Source: Bursaphelenchus xylophilus (Eukaryota; Nematoda; Chromadorea; Rhabditida; Aphelenchoididae). From it: a stretch of DNA of 64,000 nt. This document shows, in pieces, positions 51,363 to 62,236 of the stretch. The notes below the pieces were generated by a model that made no database searches, was not told the DNA's origin, and saw nothing but the letters and a program-made list of their open reading frames with translations. The translations under genes were made by a program, and so were the position numbers. Where the stretch lies: contig CAJFCV020000005.1 of the NCBI GenBank assembly GCA_904066235.2, forward strand, positions 9,791,501 to 9,855,500, read 5' to 3'. Each line of letters opens with the position of its first letter. The stretch's first letter is position 1.

Positions 51363-52188
51363 TTTTTCCACCCTGCGACGCGCGAAATCGCTGTGCAAGT
51401 TGCGATGCACGGTGCGAAACTCAGCTTGCATTCGTCACTGTGCAAAAGACAAAAATTGACCGCACTGTGCAAAAATTCGGAACCCTCATTTTCGTGAATT
51501 TGGGAAAAAACCCAACATTTTGGAGGAAGAAAACAGTGCAAAGTGTCGCGCAAAATTGCACCGTGCGTTCGGCATTTGTCGCACACTTCGCACTTCAAAC
51601 CCGAAAGAAACAATTGGAATTGGTTCGTGCACAGTGCAATGCAAGTCGCTTCTCTTGCACAGTCGTAATCGTCTTGAAAATATGCCTTCAATACCCTATA
51701 CAATTTTGTCGCTGCGACAAACCCTGCACGGTGCGGTGAAAATTTGGGATTTGCACTGTGGCAAGGGATCTCGGTTGGTTGCACAGTGCAAGGTTCGTTT
51801 CTTCGGGGTTCGCTGCACGGTGCAAATGGATTTTTCTCTATTTTTGAGTTATCAGAGTCGGAAAAAGAGACGTAAAAGGGAATAATGAAGATGGGATGAG
51901 TGAAATTTGCGGCACTCTTGCTGAGGAGGTTGTGGTAAAGGGATCAGAAAAAATTTGGGTATAAAATTGATGTTTTTTTGTCGTGTGGATTTTAGGTAGA
52001 TGTTTTTGATAAAATTGGAAATCTAGGTGTTCTCTCGTTGAAGTAGGAGTTATTAAGTGTATGGATAGTTAGTTCAGTTGTTGTCAGAAGCGTTTAACTC
52101 AAAACCAGTGCATTTTTTTATATTGTACTAGAAAAAAATTTTTGTTTTTCTTTTACCTCTTTCTGTTTCACGACAATCGTTCTTTTAG
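51363..52188. other. Intergenic with palindromic motif cluster
   Basis: The first ~470 bp hold about ten copies of a GCAC-N-GTGC type motif (entered separately). The remainder is AT-rich and should contain the unidentified first exon and promoter of the membrane-protein gene that starts, as far as I can see, at 52189. Confidence 0.5.
51401..51830. repeat. Cluster of palindromic TGCAC(N)GTGCAA motifs
   Basis: About ten copies or half-copies occur in 430 bp, for example tgcacggtgcg (51406), cactgtgcaaaa (51437), gcactgtgcaaa (51462), ttgcaccgtgcg (51556), gtgcacagtgcaa (51632), tgcacggtgcg (51723), ttgcacagtgcaa (51779) and tgcacggtgcaaa (51813). Spacing is irregular and the sequence between copies is not repeated, so this is not a tandem array. 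It resembles a cluster of binding sites for a dimeric DNA-binding protein. Confidence 0.7.
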
Positions 52189-53837
52189 CTGTCTTGGTTT
52201 ACGAAAAACAGATTGACGAATTTACAAAGCTTATTTTGACGCAGAACGACAAATGCAAGGATCAAAGCCAGCTGCACGATGGGATGCTCGACTTCGTGGA
52301 CATTGATATAGCAAAATCTCGACTTTTTTTTACCGAGGGAAATCATTGTGTGCAACATAACTTCTCTGACTTCGACCCGCCGCAACTTAGGATCTCACGA
52401 ACGATCGAATTTTACACCAGTCGCACTATCTACACGGTGGCTTGGAAAAATGATGATACTTTTACCTATTTATCAAAGTAAGTCTTCTTTATTATTAGCT
52501 TTTCGATTTCTAGTCTCGGCGGGGGCAAGATTACAGTTCCAACGAACCCTGAGTTGCGCCACGCGCTAATCCATCGTAATGCGCTCTTCCTAAACGACAG
52601 CCGTGCTTTGTATTTGGGCGAAGAACTCGGCGACGTGAATTGTGTCGATTCGGCGACTGGTCAGCTGGCTCGGGAATGTGATCTTGACATGATTTTGCCC
52701 CAAGGTGAGGAGAAAACAAGGAATTGTTTGAAAGACGGACCCTGCTATTTGTTGGACGATTTCTTTGTGGTTCGTAATCCAGACGGTTTCAACATTGTCT
52801 ACATGTCCATGGATTTGTAAGGTTTTGTGGGGTTGATTTTTTTTTTTTTTTGAAAATTTTTGTTAATTTCGCATTACTTTAGTCAGAACAAGACCTCCTT
52901 GGATATTGTGGTCCTCTATCATAACGGCCATTTTTACGTAACCTCAAAACTATAGTAGGTTTATACATTATTTGTTGGTATTGATTTTTAGTGAATGTCA
53001 TAAAGTGACTGTGAACTTGATGGGTGTCATGCAAATTCCATTGAAATTTGAGGACAAGATGGACCAAGGGGAAAAACTTGTTTTTGAAAAAGTTCATGGT
53101 GAGACTATGTAAAAAAGGTCGTAGGAAGTGCCTACGAGGCCTTGAAAAGCCGTCTAATGCTCGGCGGAGAATGGGCGAAGGCATGACGGACCTGATCCAG
53201 TGGCAAAAAATGTACCATCTTGCGCCCGCGAAGTATCAAAAAGTGTAGCAAAATGCCTCCCTCTCCAACTGAAAAGACTTCGGTTTGAAGGGCCCTCACA
53301 AAAAGAGCGGGCGCCGTTTTAAAATCGGAGTTTTTTCACTTGGAGAGGGAGGTATTTTGCCACATTTTTTGATACTTCCCGGCTGCAAAATGGTACGTTT
53401 TTTGCCACTGGATCAGGTCCGTCACTGTACGTATCAAATCGTCGTGTCTTTCAGAGACTCTAAACATGTTTGATCGTATCGGCGACGCATTTTTGGGGGT
53501 CTACAACCAAATTGGGTTAGTCAACAAATACGGCCATGTTCGTTGGCAATTTTTCATCTTCTTTGTGGTCGAAGTCATGATGTTGTGCGGCCTGGTGCTC
53601 TTGTGTTTGGCGTTGAATACAAGTACGGATGCCTGGAAGTTACTCGCTTTCCCGTTTGTCATGGGTTACCGAGGATTGGTCAACTTTATTCATGCGGTAA
53701 GTTGGGATAAAAATTAAAATATGCGTTTTTCTGAATGTCTTGAAATTTATTTTGAAACAATTTTTTAGCGGAAAGTATCAGCAAGCGCGGCCTTACGGAC
53801 AGAGGCGTTTACCAACGAACAGACCGAGGACAAGTAG
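52189..53837 (+). CDS. Membrane protein with cysteine-containing ectodomain, 5' end unresolved
   Basis: Exons: 52189-52477, 52514-52816, 52883-52954, 52992-53098, 53455-53696, 53769-53837, all consistent in phase, giving at least 359 residues. The first listed exon starts in phase 1 after a cttttag acceptor, so a short upstream exon, presumably with a signal peptide, is missing; I could not identify it. The ectodomain is probably beta-rich (FYTSRTIYTVAWKNDDTFTY, TSLDIVVLYHNGHFYVTS) with paired cysteines (DKCKDQ, DVNCVD, ARECDLD, RNCLKDGPCYLL). Near the C-terminus RWQFFIFFVVEVMMLCGLVL forms a transmembrane helix, followed by a second hydrophobic stretch (KLLAFPFVMGYRGLVNFIHA) and a short polar tail. 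The intron before the helix exon carries a MITE. AATAAA is near 53921. I do not recognise the family. Confidence 0.7.
53184..53427. mobile_element. Short TIR element (MITE), family B, copy 2, in an intron
   Basis: About 244 bp. The right end (ctggatcaggtccgtcactg) matches the left end of the copy at 49118 in inverse orientation. Inner blocks (ggagagggaggtattttgcc, gatacttcccggctgcaaaa) are shared. The left terminus has lost the cagtg bases (it reads gcatgacggacctgatccag). It fills most of the 356-nt intron 53099-53454. Confidence 0.85.
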
Positions 53838-54557
53838 GCATCGGAAGTTGTCAAGAGAAAAGGCCAACCGGTCATGCAACCTGAGTTGTCAACTTTAAGA
53901 TAGATAATATATTATGTGAAATAAATGTAAGTGTAGTAAAGTGGGAAGGTTGAATTTTATTCAGTGGGTCTAAATTGAGGGAAATTTTTTTATGGGGTTG
54001 CGAAGTATGCCGCAACATTGCTTAGAAATGGTTGAGATTTTTGGGTTTATGTTTCTTGAGACATTTGCGAGAGTTTTCTCGCGCTTTGCAGAAACGCCCG
54101 AATTTTTTAAATCGGAAAAAATGTGGTACTTTTTTGTAAAATTCGACATGAAGTGTTTGTTTCCTGTTTTTACCGTAGAGGGCCTTGTTTAATTTGCACT
54201 TCAAAAGTAATATTTGGTCTCCTATTCACATATTTTCCAACCTTTTGGTTATAGCCGCAGTTTTTTCCCCCTCAAAATACAACACACTGACTACAAGAAA
54301 TCATATGTTTCTTCGCTCGAAAAGGTCCGGAAATCGTCGTTTTCTGTAATGTTCTCTAAAAAAAAAACCCATTCATTTTTTATAAACTGAGCTTTGAGAA
54401 GCGTTGTATCCGCCTCAAAGGCCAAAAAAAGCGTCCATTGAGAAGCGGGACATTTTAATGATTGCACAAACACCCCTCATAATGTATGAAATAATTTGTT
54501 AAAGTAAACAAATGACCGTATAAATCCGTGAACGCAAAAATTCATGTGCGAAACCGC
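53838..54557. other. Intergenic between membrane protein and galectin-like genes
   Basis: Contains the 3' UTR (AATAAA near 53921) and a dispersed-repeat-like segment around 54050-54200 (gcgctttgcagaaacg). No gene visible. Confidence 0.5.
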
Positions 54558-55680
54558 ATGGAAATGCAGATTTTGCTGATTTTTGTTTTCTTGTTTTTGC
54601 TGCTAACCGATTTTGTTGATGGATTCTACTATCTGATGCCTGTTTGTGACCGTCTCACGCCCGGGATGAAGGTTCGATTTTATGCGAGAGTGATTCGGCC
54701 CACTTGGATCATCCAATTCCACGCGAACCGAGAGAAACAATGTTCGAATGAGTTGATGAATTTGGAGACGGATCGCCCTTTCCACGTGAACCATTACTTT
54801 GTCCATCCGGTGGACCCGAGTCTGGACCATGAGTACACGTTTGCGGCGGGAACGTCGGATGCGTGGGATTTTTACATCCATCGGCCAATGGGACCGTTGC
54901 AACGCGGCCAACTTTTCCAAGCGGATATTGTGGTGATTGAAGGGGGTTATGAATATTGGGTGGATGGAAGATACATTGCAACTGTGAGGTAAGGCTTTAT
55001 TTTAAACTGGAGTGCCTTATCTGAAGGACTTCCCTAGTAAAACGGTGTATTTTCCGCCCAAAATTTTGTCTGTTTTCAATTTTAAATGTGATTTCCGCGC
55101 TTTTTTCAGGTCTCCCTACTCCTACGAAAAGGTCGATTGCGTTTTAGCCACGGATGACGCAATCGTTTACAATCAATGGATTGAAGGCCAACCCAATTGC
55201 ACTTATCGGTCCAACGACACTGCAAGGAATCGTACAACTACTTCAGCGCCGACGACAGCGTATCCCACCACTCAATGTAACTGCGTTTGCCCCACAACAA
55301 CGCTAGCTCCGATTACTCCAACAACAAGTGGTACAACGATAACTTTAGCCCCCATAACACCATCAACTGTGACAACTACTTCGACGACGACTACTACTCC
55401 AACTACTACTTCTACTACTACTAGTACTACTCAAAGTTCTACTACTTCTACTACTACTAGTACTACACCTACTACTACTACTACTACACCTACTACTACT
55501 ACTACTACTGTTGCTCCAAAATGGCAATGCCCGTATCCTCCGTATGCGCAGATCTTGGAGGGCCAAGTTTATGACAATTGCACGGCTCCTACTGGAGGTA
55601 CCCCGCCGTTATCTTGCCCTGGACTTCCGGGAACCATTGTACAACAGGGTCAAGTGGTGCCACAAGGATGTCTTGGATGA
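54558..55680 (+). CDS. Secreted galectin-like protein with Thr-rich mucin stalk
   Basis: Two exons, 54558-54988 and 55110-55680, joined in phase 2, give 333 residues (343 from the ATG at 54528). The ATG at 54558 puts the hydrophobic signal peptide (MQILLIFVFLFLLLTDFVDG) at the N-terminus. Residues ~30-140 resemble a galectin carbohydrate-recognition domain: LTPGMKVRFYARV, a central strand with DRPFHVNHYF, then MGPLQRGQLFQADIVVIEGG and YEYWVDGRY, the family's typical last strands. The usual H-NPR and WG-EE sugar-contact residues are not obvious, so binding may be altered. Then follow a short cysteine segment (QCNCVCP), about 90 residues of Thr/Ser/Pro repeats likely O-glycosylated, and a C-terminal part with four cysteines (KWQCPYPPYAQILEGQVYDN onward). 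Probably a cuticle, mucus or secreted lectin. Confidence 0.75.
55381..55509. repeat. ACT/ACN trinucleotide tract in the Thr-rich stalk
   Basis: A coding microsatellite of act, aca, acg and agt codons encodes the Thr/Ser stalk of the galectin-like protein. Such tracts change length easily, so the stalk is likely polymorphic. Confidence 0.8.
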
Positions 55681-55934
55681 GTCTGACATTATTTTAAATT
55701 ATGCGCTTGAAGTACTACAAAATAAAATGTAAATTGGCTATTTTAGTATGAATTGGGGAAAAATTCTGCAGAAGGTCCAAATTTGGACTTTTTATAAAAT
55801 GGCGTCTGCATATCACGGGTTTCAGAGTTAAGCTGTTCAACTAGGAATATAAAAAATTGAAAGCTTTACAATGTAATTCATTTTTTCTGTATTTTTTTAC
55901 GTTTCTCCTGCTACCGACCGGTCGTGCTTGCTCG

Positions 55935-56156
55935 ATGCATAGCCATAGCCCGAGAGAGGTAATTATTTGAACTTTTTGGCTTCTATTTTCTCATTTTCAA
56001 CCTTCTTTCCAGTTCAATACAACAAAAGGAATTCTATTGGGCCTATTGCTTATCATGCTCTTCATCATCATGTCTGGGATAGTGTTGGTAATTATGACCC
56101 GTGTTCTTCGTCGATTCCAAACTTTTCGAACTTATCTTCTTGAATTATCCAGTTGA
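55935..56156 (+). CDS. 55-residue single-pass membrane microprotein
   Basis: Two exons, 55935-55958 and 56013-56156, joined in phase 0 across a 54-nt intron with gtaatt donor and tttccag acceptor. The first exon is only 24 nt (MHSHSPRE). The second encodes a single helix (GILLGLLLIMLFIIMSGIVL) followed by a basic segment (TRVLRRFQTFRTYLLELSS), giving an outside-N, inside-C topology by the positive-inside rule. The stop codon TGA overlaps the poly(A) signal AATAAA directly, so the 3' UTR is very short. It is too small for most gene finders. No family recognised. Confidence 0.55.
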
Positions 56157-56163
56157 ATAAAGA

Positions 56164-56327
56164 TTAATACGATTGGATTTTGTGGTTTCTTTTCTCCACT
56201 TCCGGATTCCTTTGGAGTTCTTTGTCAATTTTTTCCTTCGAGGATTCCTTCGTCGACTCATTCCCAGACTTCGGGGATGTTGCATCGGCGTCAGTGATGA
56301 CGGGATTTTGATCATAACTACTGTAGT
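56164..56327 (-). CDS. Candidate terminal exon of an unresolved minus-strand gene
   Basis: A minus-strand frame follows a cag acceptor (56328-56330) and reads about 54 residues of charged, Ser/Lys/Glu-rich sequence (PVITDADATSPKSGNESTKE, then KIDKELQRNPEVEK) to a TAA at 56164-56166. The composition is unlike the AT-rich background and looks like a real disordered tail. A 22-nt segment just upstream on the minus strand (PLLKDGE, donor gtgatc) can join it in frame, but I could not extend the model further. It is convergent with the microprotein gene, with stops 8 bp apart. Confidence 0.4.
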
Positions 56328-59300
56328 CTGTGCCTTTTGAACATTACAAACCCTCGACGTTCTCCTTGACAAAGAAGCGGTCGGGAAGTTATTTTGGCGA
56401 TTCGATTTTTGACGTAAACCCCCTCAAACCCGCGTTCAGCGAACTTTCAGATCACCTTCTCCATCTTTTAAAAGCGGCTGAAAGTTGTTTTTTTCTTGTG
56501 GTAAATATTAAACGAAATTTTAATCGGTCCACTTTGCGTAATGGGGCAGAAAGGACTTGGGGTTGGTGGAACTTTGGGAATCAGATGCTGAGCAATGGTG
56601 CGGTTGTGTTGTGTTTTGTCTAATTCGTTTCTTTAAACGTCTTTACTGTAGATCCGACAAAGGCAAGAATTCAAGGTCGGCTTGCGAATCGTTGGAATGT
56701 TGTTTTTTTGATTATTAATAACTAAAGAAAGCTTCCAAGGGCTGCGGCGCACGTCAAGAAAAAATAAAAGAAAAACGGGCGCCCAATGAAAAAGCCTAGA
56801 TTTTTTTTTGGCATTCTGCCCTGTGCAAATCCGTTTTTGTCCAAATGGTTTGCAATATTTTGACATAAAGATTAATAGTAAATCACAAGATATTGATACC
56901 AATAGAAAGCTCGAGGGCTGCTTAAGCTAATAGAACCAAAATATACCCATAATCGTAGTATTTTGACAGTTTTCCATGGCGAAGAATACAACGTCTAAAT
57001 AAAAGTTTGTATCGACGATACCGAGTCAGAGAGCACTGGAAGGAGGTATAGGCTCCACGTCAAAAAATCCTTAAACTGTTCTTCGAGTATCTACACCGGT
57101 CCCGTCCCGCTTGATGGGACAGTTTTTTTGATAGTTGGCCTTGAAATTTGCACTATTTTTAGCCTAGCTCGAACCATGTTCAGAAAATGCGTCACGATGA
57201 CACCCATTTAGAATGTACCAGCGGTATAAAAAACAGTTGTATACGACTAGTAGTACTCCCTAGAGTTCCCATAAAAAAAATTAGGTTAAAAATTATTGTT
57301 ATGTGCAATTTGGATGACAGGTTTTATGAATTTTTTTTCGCTGTGAGAACCTTTGCAATGCCCGCAATTTCTTGACGTGCGGCGCGCAGATTTTCTTTAC
57401 TCTTTGCGCATACGAATTCCTAAAAATTTTTACTCTGTATGAATTTTTCCTCATCGAAATCCAGACTAAACAAGTAATTAATTTTTGGTTTTTTTAACTA
57501 TTAAACCCCTAACTTTTCTATTACACTACCTTGACCGCGGTAACTGCAGTTATGTGTAAAAACCTTTTTCTTTTTTTGTTATGTCCGTCTACCGGTCCCT
57601 ATTTGATATTTACCTTCCAAATACTGTAAGCATATATGCAGTGTAGGCACACCTAGACAAGAGAATCCGCATGATTATCCGGCTGTTTTTTGTCGGAAAT
57701 TGGTTTTAAACTACTAGAGAATCTGAATTCCTGTTCAATTGACTACAAACTTTAGAATAGCTAGCTTGATAAAGTCCGATCGTGACGAACATTCCATTGT
57801 AGATTAATTGGAAATGCTAAAGCTCAGTCGTATTTATAAATACACCTGAAATTTATTGAAATCAATGTTTTTCCTTCCCGCACTTGTTGATCGCTGATCG
57901 TGAGATTTTGTTTACGAGTTTTGTGGGAGAGAAGGAATTTAGGGCGATAAGGTAAAATGAGTATGTACTGTGGTTGGGAAAGAATAAAGTCGAAAGAGTT
58001 TTTGAAGAGCGATTTATATATTTCGTGTGCAGAGGCCTTACAGGTTCACCGGATCGTAAAAGTAAAATTTGTTTTTTTATGGATATTACCCAAGGCGAGG
58101 TCCCTTCAAATTTACGATTAAAGCTGTACGTAGCAAAAATGATCAAAAACTTAGTCTTGATGTATTCAAGACAAGAAGGTCAAAAAGAAGATCAAGGGAA
58201 GCTTAATTTGATGTAAACATTTGTCACGCACAGAGATCGCTTTTACTACGTAGTTGTTGGAACCATGCGTCCCTTACCTAAGCCCCTACTGCCTTCAGAA
58301 TTTCCATCTTTGCGGTTAAAACGTTTGAAAAGTAATTCAGCACAGCAACGATCACTAAGCTATGTTTCATGGCCGACTCATAGTTCGTCCGATAAAGAGT
58401 AATTCAAAAGTTCTGATTTTGCTGTCCAACTTCTAGTTTGCAAGGTATTTCTTCAATTCTCCCTGGCATGTTACCGTAACCTTCATAGTTTTACCGCGTT
58501 CCCGGCTCCTCTGCTGCCCGAGTTCCCCAAATTCACGAACGTGGGATTCCGATCATTGAACGTCGTTTCTACCGTAATCCGCCAACCATGCCGAGTGGGT
58601 TATCGATGTAACATTCGAGCGCACACTATAAAATCCGCTTCTCCTCGCCCAACGGAGGTTATTATAGTCACGTTTGCGGAGTTAAATTGTACAACGCGCA
58701 GGCTGAATTTGACTATTTGCTCTCCCGTTCCTGCGCTGACTTTAGGCTTATGTTTGTGCGTAAATTTATTCGGTGTCTTGAGCGAGCTGGAGGCGGACTG
58801 TGTGATCGTTTACGATAATCGCGAAAGGGATCAGCGTTTTCGACAAATTCGTCCATGAGTCACGATACTCTTGACGCTTCTTTTATGTATAAAAATGGAA
58901 GAGGTAGTTGGTATAGTTTATATGGGAATTGAGGCAATTATAGTCGGGTTAGTAGCGCATTGAGGTAGTTTTGTAAAAAACTGAACTTTTCAAGGAGAAA
59001 ATGAAGGTGTAGCAGCACAGCAAAAATTCCGGGTAAAATGATCGAGTCCTTTGTCTCTTTTTGAATCGACCGCTGCTACTTCCGATGAGAAAATTATTTG
59101 CTATACATCTCTTTTTGTTTTAACGATAAAACCTTTGTTCTTTTTGCATATATGTTACTGTTTTCCGTAGTATCGGATCCGCATGGGCTTATCATTCCGG
59201 ACCTACCGTTTGATATAAATCACTCTTGTTTTCGTATCGTCTGTCTGACCAACACCAAAACATAAGTTTTTATCAAATTGCGGGTTACTTGCGGTCACTC

Positions 59301-59647
59301 ATATAACCTCCGCAACCTGAATCAATAGATATCAGTTTGTGTTTTATTGCGCGGTTCTAGAATTTTCATAGCGCGGTTCGTGTCCTTATAAAGTCATTTT
59401 TCGCTGTTTTGCTCTGATCCCCCTATCTTTTCTTGCTTGTTTTCGACATTTCAAGTGCACATAACCTCGTATAACCTCCTCCATTTTTTGTCGTCTGCTC
59501 AAAAAAGGAGGGGAGGTGATGATTTTGGGCTTGTTCGAAGCTCTTTATAAATATTTACGTTTTTCACGCGCGTCTCCCAATTATACAACCGACAAGTTGT
59601 AGAATCACAAAAGATTTGGAATACTTATTGAGCGATAATTTTCAGAC
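56328..59647. other. 3.3-kb stretch without a confirmed gene
   Basis: No multi-exon model could be built. Open frames of 80 codons (57974-58216) and 105 codons (58541-58858) exist without signal peptides, recognisable motifs or convincing splice partners. The last part should contain the promoter of the transporter gene. Confidence 0.45.
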
Positions 59648-61475
59648 ATGAAGACAGATTGGCGATCAATTTATATCTTGACGATTGTCGGGTTCCTCGG
59701 CTCGTTCAAGATCGCCGCCATGTCCTCGGGTTTATGGGCCTACATGAAATTGGTAAGCTAACTTAATAGACTGTTATATTTTTGCTGACTTTATTATTTG
59801 TGTCGTGCCATATTCGAAATTGTTTCAGGTGGATCCGGAGGTTACCGAGTCGTTTTACGGCGCCTTACATTCGACGGCGAATTTCTCAAATTTGTTCATG
59901 TCACTGTTGGCTGGGATTCTCTGTAACAAACTTGGCGATACCAAGTGAGTTTTTTTATCTCATCGAATCACAGCAGTTACGAGCGAAATTATCTGAATTT
60001 GCGTTTTCTAGGTTGTGTATCGTCATTGGGAAGTCCTTGTGGATTTTTGCGGTGGTTTCCTACTTGGCTGTGGAGCTGATGCCACATAACGCCAAGTTCT
60101 GGTTCCTCAGCATGGAAGTTTGCTTTGGGCTGTCTATGGGTAAGCGTTTTTTATAATAATTTTTATTCCCTTTTTTCGAGCCTGTTTTACAAGATTCCTG
60201 CAGGTTTAATGAGTGTGTCTCGAACGCATGTGGCGATGGCATCAACCGAGAAGGAACGGCCACGAGCCGTCTCGCTGATGACTCTCTCCATAACCGTTGG
60301 CATGGCCGTGGGCCCGGCGATCATGGTCCTAATGTCGCTCCTGAAATACCCGGGATACGAAATGCCCTTCGGCGTCCATATGAATCTCTACACCGCTCCG
60401 ATGTATCTGCTGTTAGTTACTACGATCATCTCCGTTATTTTGCTGGTCTGTTGCTTCGATGGGACGATGAGAGTGCCTGTTCGGAACAAGGACAGTATCA
60501 TCTTGCCAAAGGGAAAAGGACGAACATGGTTTACCAACAAGACCTCATACGACAAGTTTGCGGTATTTTTGTGCTGTCTAACTCGCGTCGTGCAATCCAC
60601 CAGTATGTTGTTCTTGATCAACGTCGGAGGCCCATACATGATGACGGCGTTTGGCTGGAGTAGTAAGGAATTGCTGAGGTATAATTCGATAATGCACACG
60701 GCTATTGGGATTCTTGGAATCGCGATTTGGTAAGAATTTATTTTCGTTAGTTTCTACGTTTGTTCTTGACGAAGCGTGTGAAAATTGCAACCAAATTTTT
60801 CAGCGTGTCCTATATCACCAAATTCACTCAAAAATACCTATCGGATCGTCGAGCAATCATCATAGGGACGGCTCTGAAGCTATCCTATTACGTTATCACC
60901 TATCCCTACCCATTCCTGGAGAAAACGATTCCCTACGAGATCAGGGATGAAAACGGAACGATAATTGAAAATGGCTGCTCCGAACGATTCGACTGGTGCG
61001 CAACTACACCACTGATCAACGCTTGGGTCTATTGTATTGCGAAGGTATTGTGTTTCGGAACTGGTTTCCCATTGATCATGCTAAATCTCGATGTGCTCTA
61101 CTCGAAAGTGCTTGGCAACATCAAACAAGGCACCATGCAGGGCATTTTCTTGGTCAGCGGAGAAGTCTTGACCATTATTGGGCCGATTATCTTTACGTAA
61201 GTTGATTATATTGGATGACTTTTCAGACGAAGGAGTTCCAATTTACAATAAGCATTTTTAGCACGGTGTACGAAGCCACCGGTCCGGCCTACATCTGGCA
61301 GTTCAATATCGTCACCATCACTGGAATTCTTATCCTATGGGTAGTCTATTACGACCGAATGATCTCAGCAACTCGGCGAAAAGAAAATAAACGGCAGAAT
61401 CTCCCGCCCGAAGTCCCCATGGACATTGCGATACAGGACGACGCAAAACCCGTCGGCTCCGCCAACCCCATTTAA
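59648..61475 (+). CDS. Major facilitator superfamily transporter, MFSD8/CLN7-like
   Basis: Exons: 59648-59752, 59829-59944, 60012-60139, 60204-60729, 60804-61196, 61262-61475, all in phase, giving 493 residues, a normal length for this family. The ATG lies two bases after a ttttcag acceptor, as expected for a trans-spliced leader site. About twelve hydrophobic helices can be seen, starting with IYILTIVGFLGSF and ending with WQFNIVTITGILILWVVYYD. The A-like loop motif between helices 2 and 3 reads LCNKLGDTKL. The block following helix 4 (STEKERPRAVSLMTLSITVG, then MNLYTAPMYLL) matches MFSD8. In other animals MFSD8 is a lysosomal membrane transporter/channel whose loss causes a neuronal ceroid lipofuscinosis. 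A luminal loop has an NGT glycosylation site and two cysteines (ENGCSERFDWCATT). AATAAA is near 61627. Confidence 0.85.
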
Positions 61476-62091
61476 TTGTACATACTGTAATTGTTAGGGT
61501 TTCTACTATGTATAGCGCTATCTAAAATCAACAGATCATACATTTCCACATATCGTCAATATTTATGCAGCATTTTCCCGACACCAAAGCTTTTGTTGAC
61601 TTGTAATTTTAGTACCATATTTATCCAATAAAATTGCCTTACATGTTTATCAGCATACGTTCAAGTATAGGCAACACCTGATTTCTCGTCGCAAAATATT
61701 ACAGAATCGCAGGAAATTGAACTGCGTGAGATTATTGAGTGTTTGCGATCGCGTGGGCAGAAGAAACAACAGGTTCAGAAAACGCAAGTGTAAAGGTAAA
61801 TTAAACTAATTGTGACGTCAATCCCGGTGTAATATGAGCTGATTCCTTTCACCTAACTATTGAAACCCCCATTTTGATTCTGGGAAAAATGTAAGCCTCC
61901 AAAAGTTTATGATTATTTACCCAAGAGCTTCTTTCATGTAACGAGTCAACGCACCAAAAAAGGTGACTGACGATTCACGCCTACGCCGACTTATTTATAG
62001 AAAATCAGAGAAAGACTGTGGAAGTTACACGATGAACCCGAAACTTCAAACAAAATTTCGGCAGTGAGCAAGTGGCATCTAGATTTCTTAT
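61476..62091. other. 3' flank of the transporter gene, with an exon-like fragment
   Basis: Contains the transporter 3' UTR. At about 61706-61793, after an attacag acceptor, a frame reads ESQEIELREIIECLRSRGQK and continues to a TAA. It looks coding but has no identifiable partner exon; it may be an alternative last exon or chance. Confidence 0.35.
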
Positions 62092-62236
62092 CAGTCCGTC
62101 GGAAAAATAATGAGCAATGTCGCATCGGAAATTGCACCGCCGCCGGGAAAATGCGTTGTGTCGCGACAAAACCATGCGCTTTTCAGCGGCGCTGTCGACA
62201 GAGCGACGGTGTACACATTATTTTCCCGACGGACTG
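62092..62236. mobile_element. Short TIR element (MITE), family A, copy 3
   Basis: A 145-bp element begins cagtccgtcggaaaaataat and ends with the inverted match (attattttcccgacggactg). The inner sequence is GC-rich and not shared with copy 1 beyond the ends. It lies in intergenic DNA. Confidence 0.8.

Noticed and set aside
57100..57130. Small stem (gtcccgcttgatgggac) followed by a T run
   Set aside because: It resembles a bacterial terminator, but this is nematode nuclear DNA with no associated gene.
58541..58858. 105-codon plus-strand open frame
   Set aside because: No motif or splice support; the hydrophobic patch is short and the N-terminus is not signal-like.
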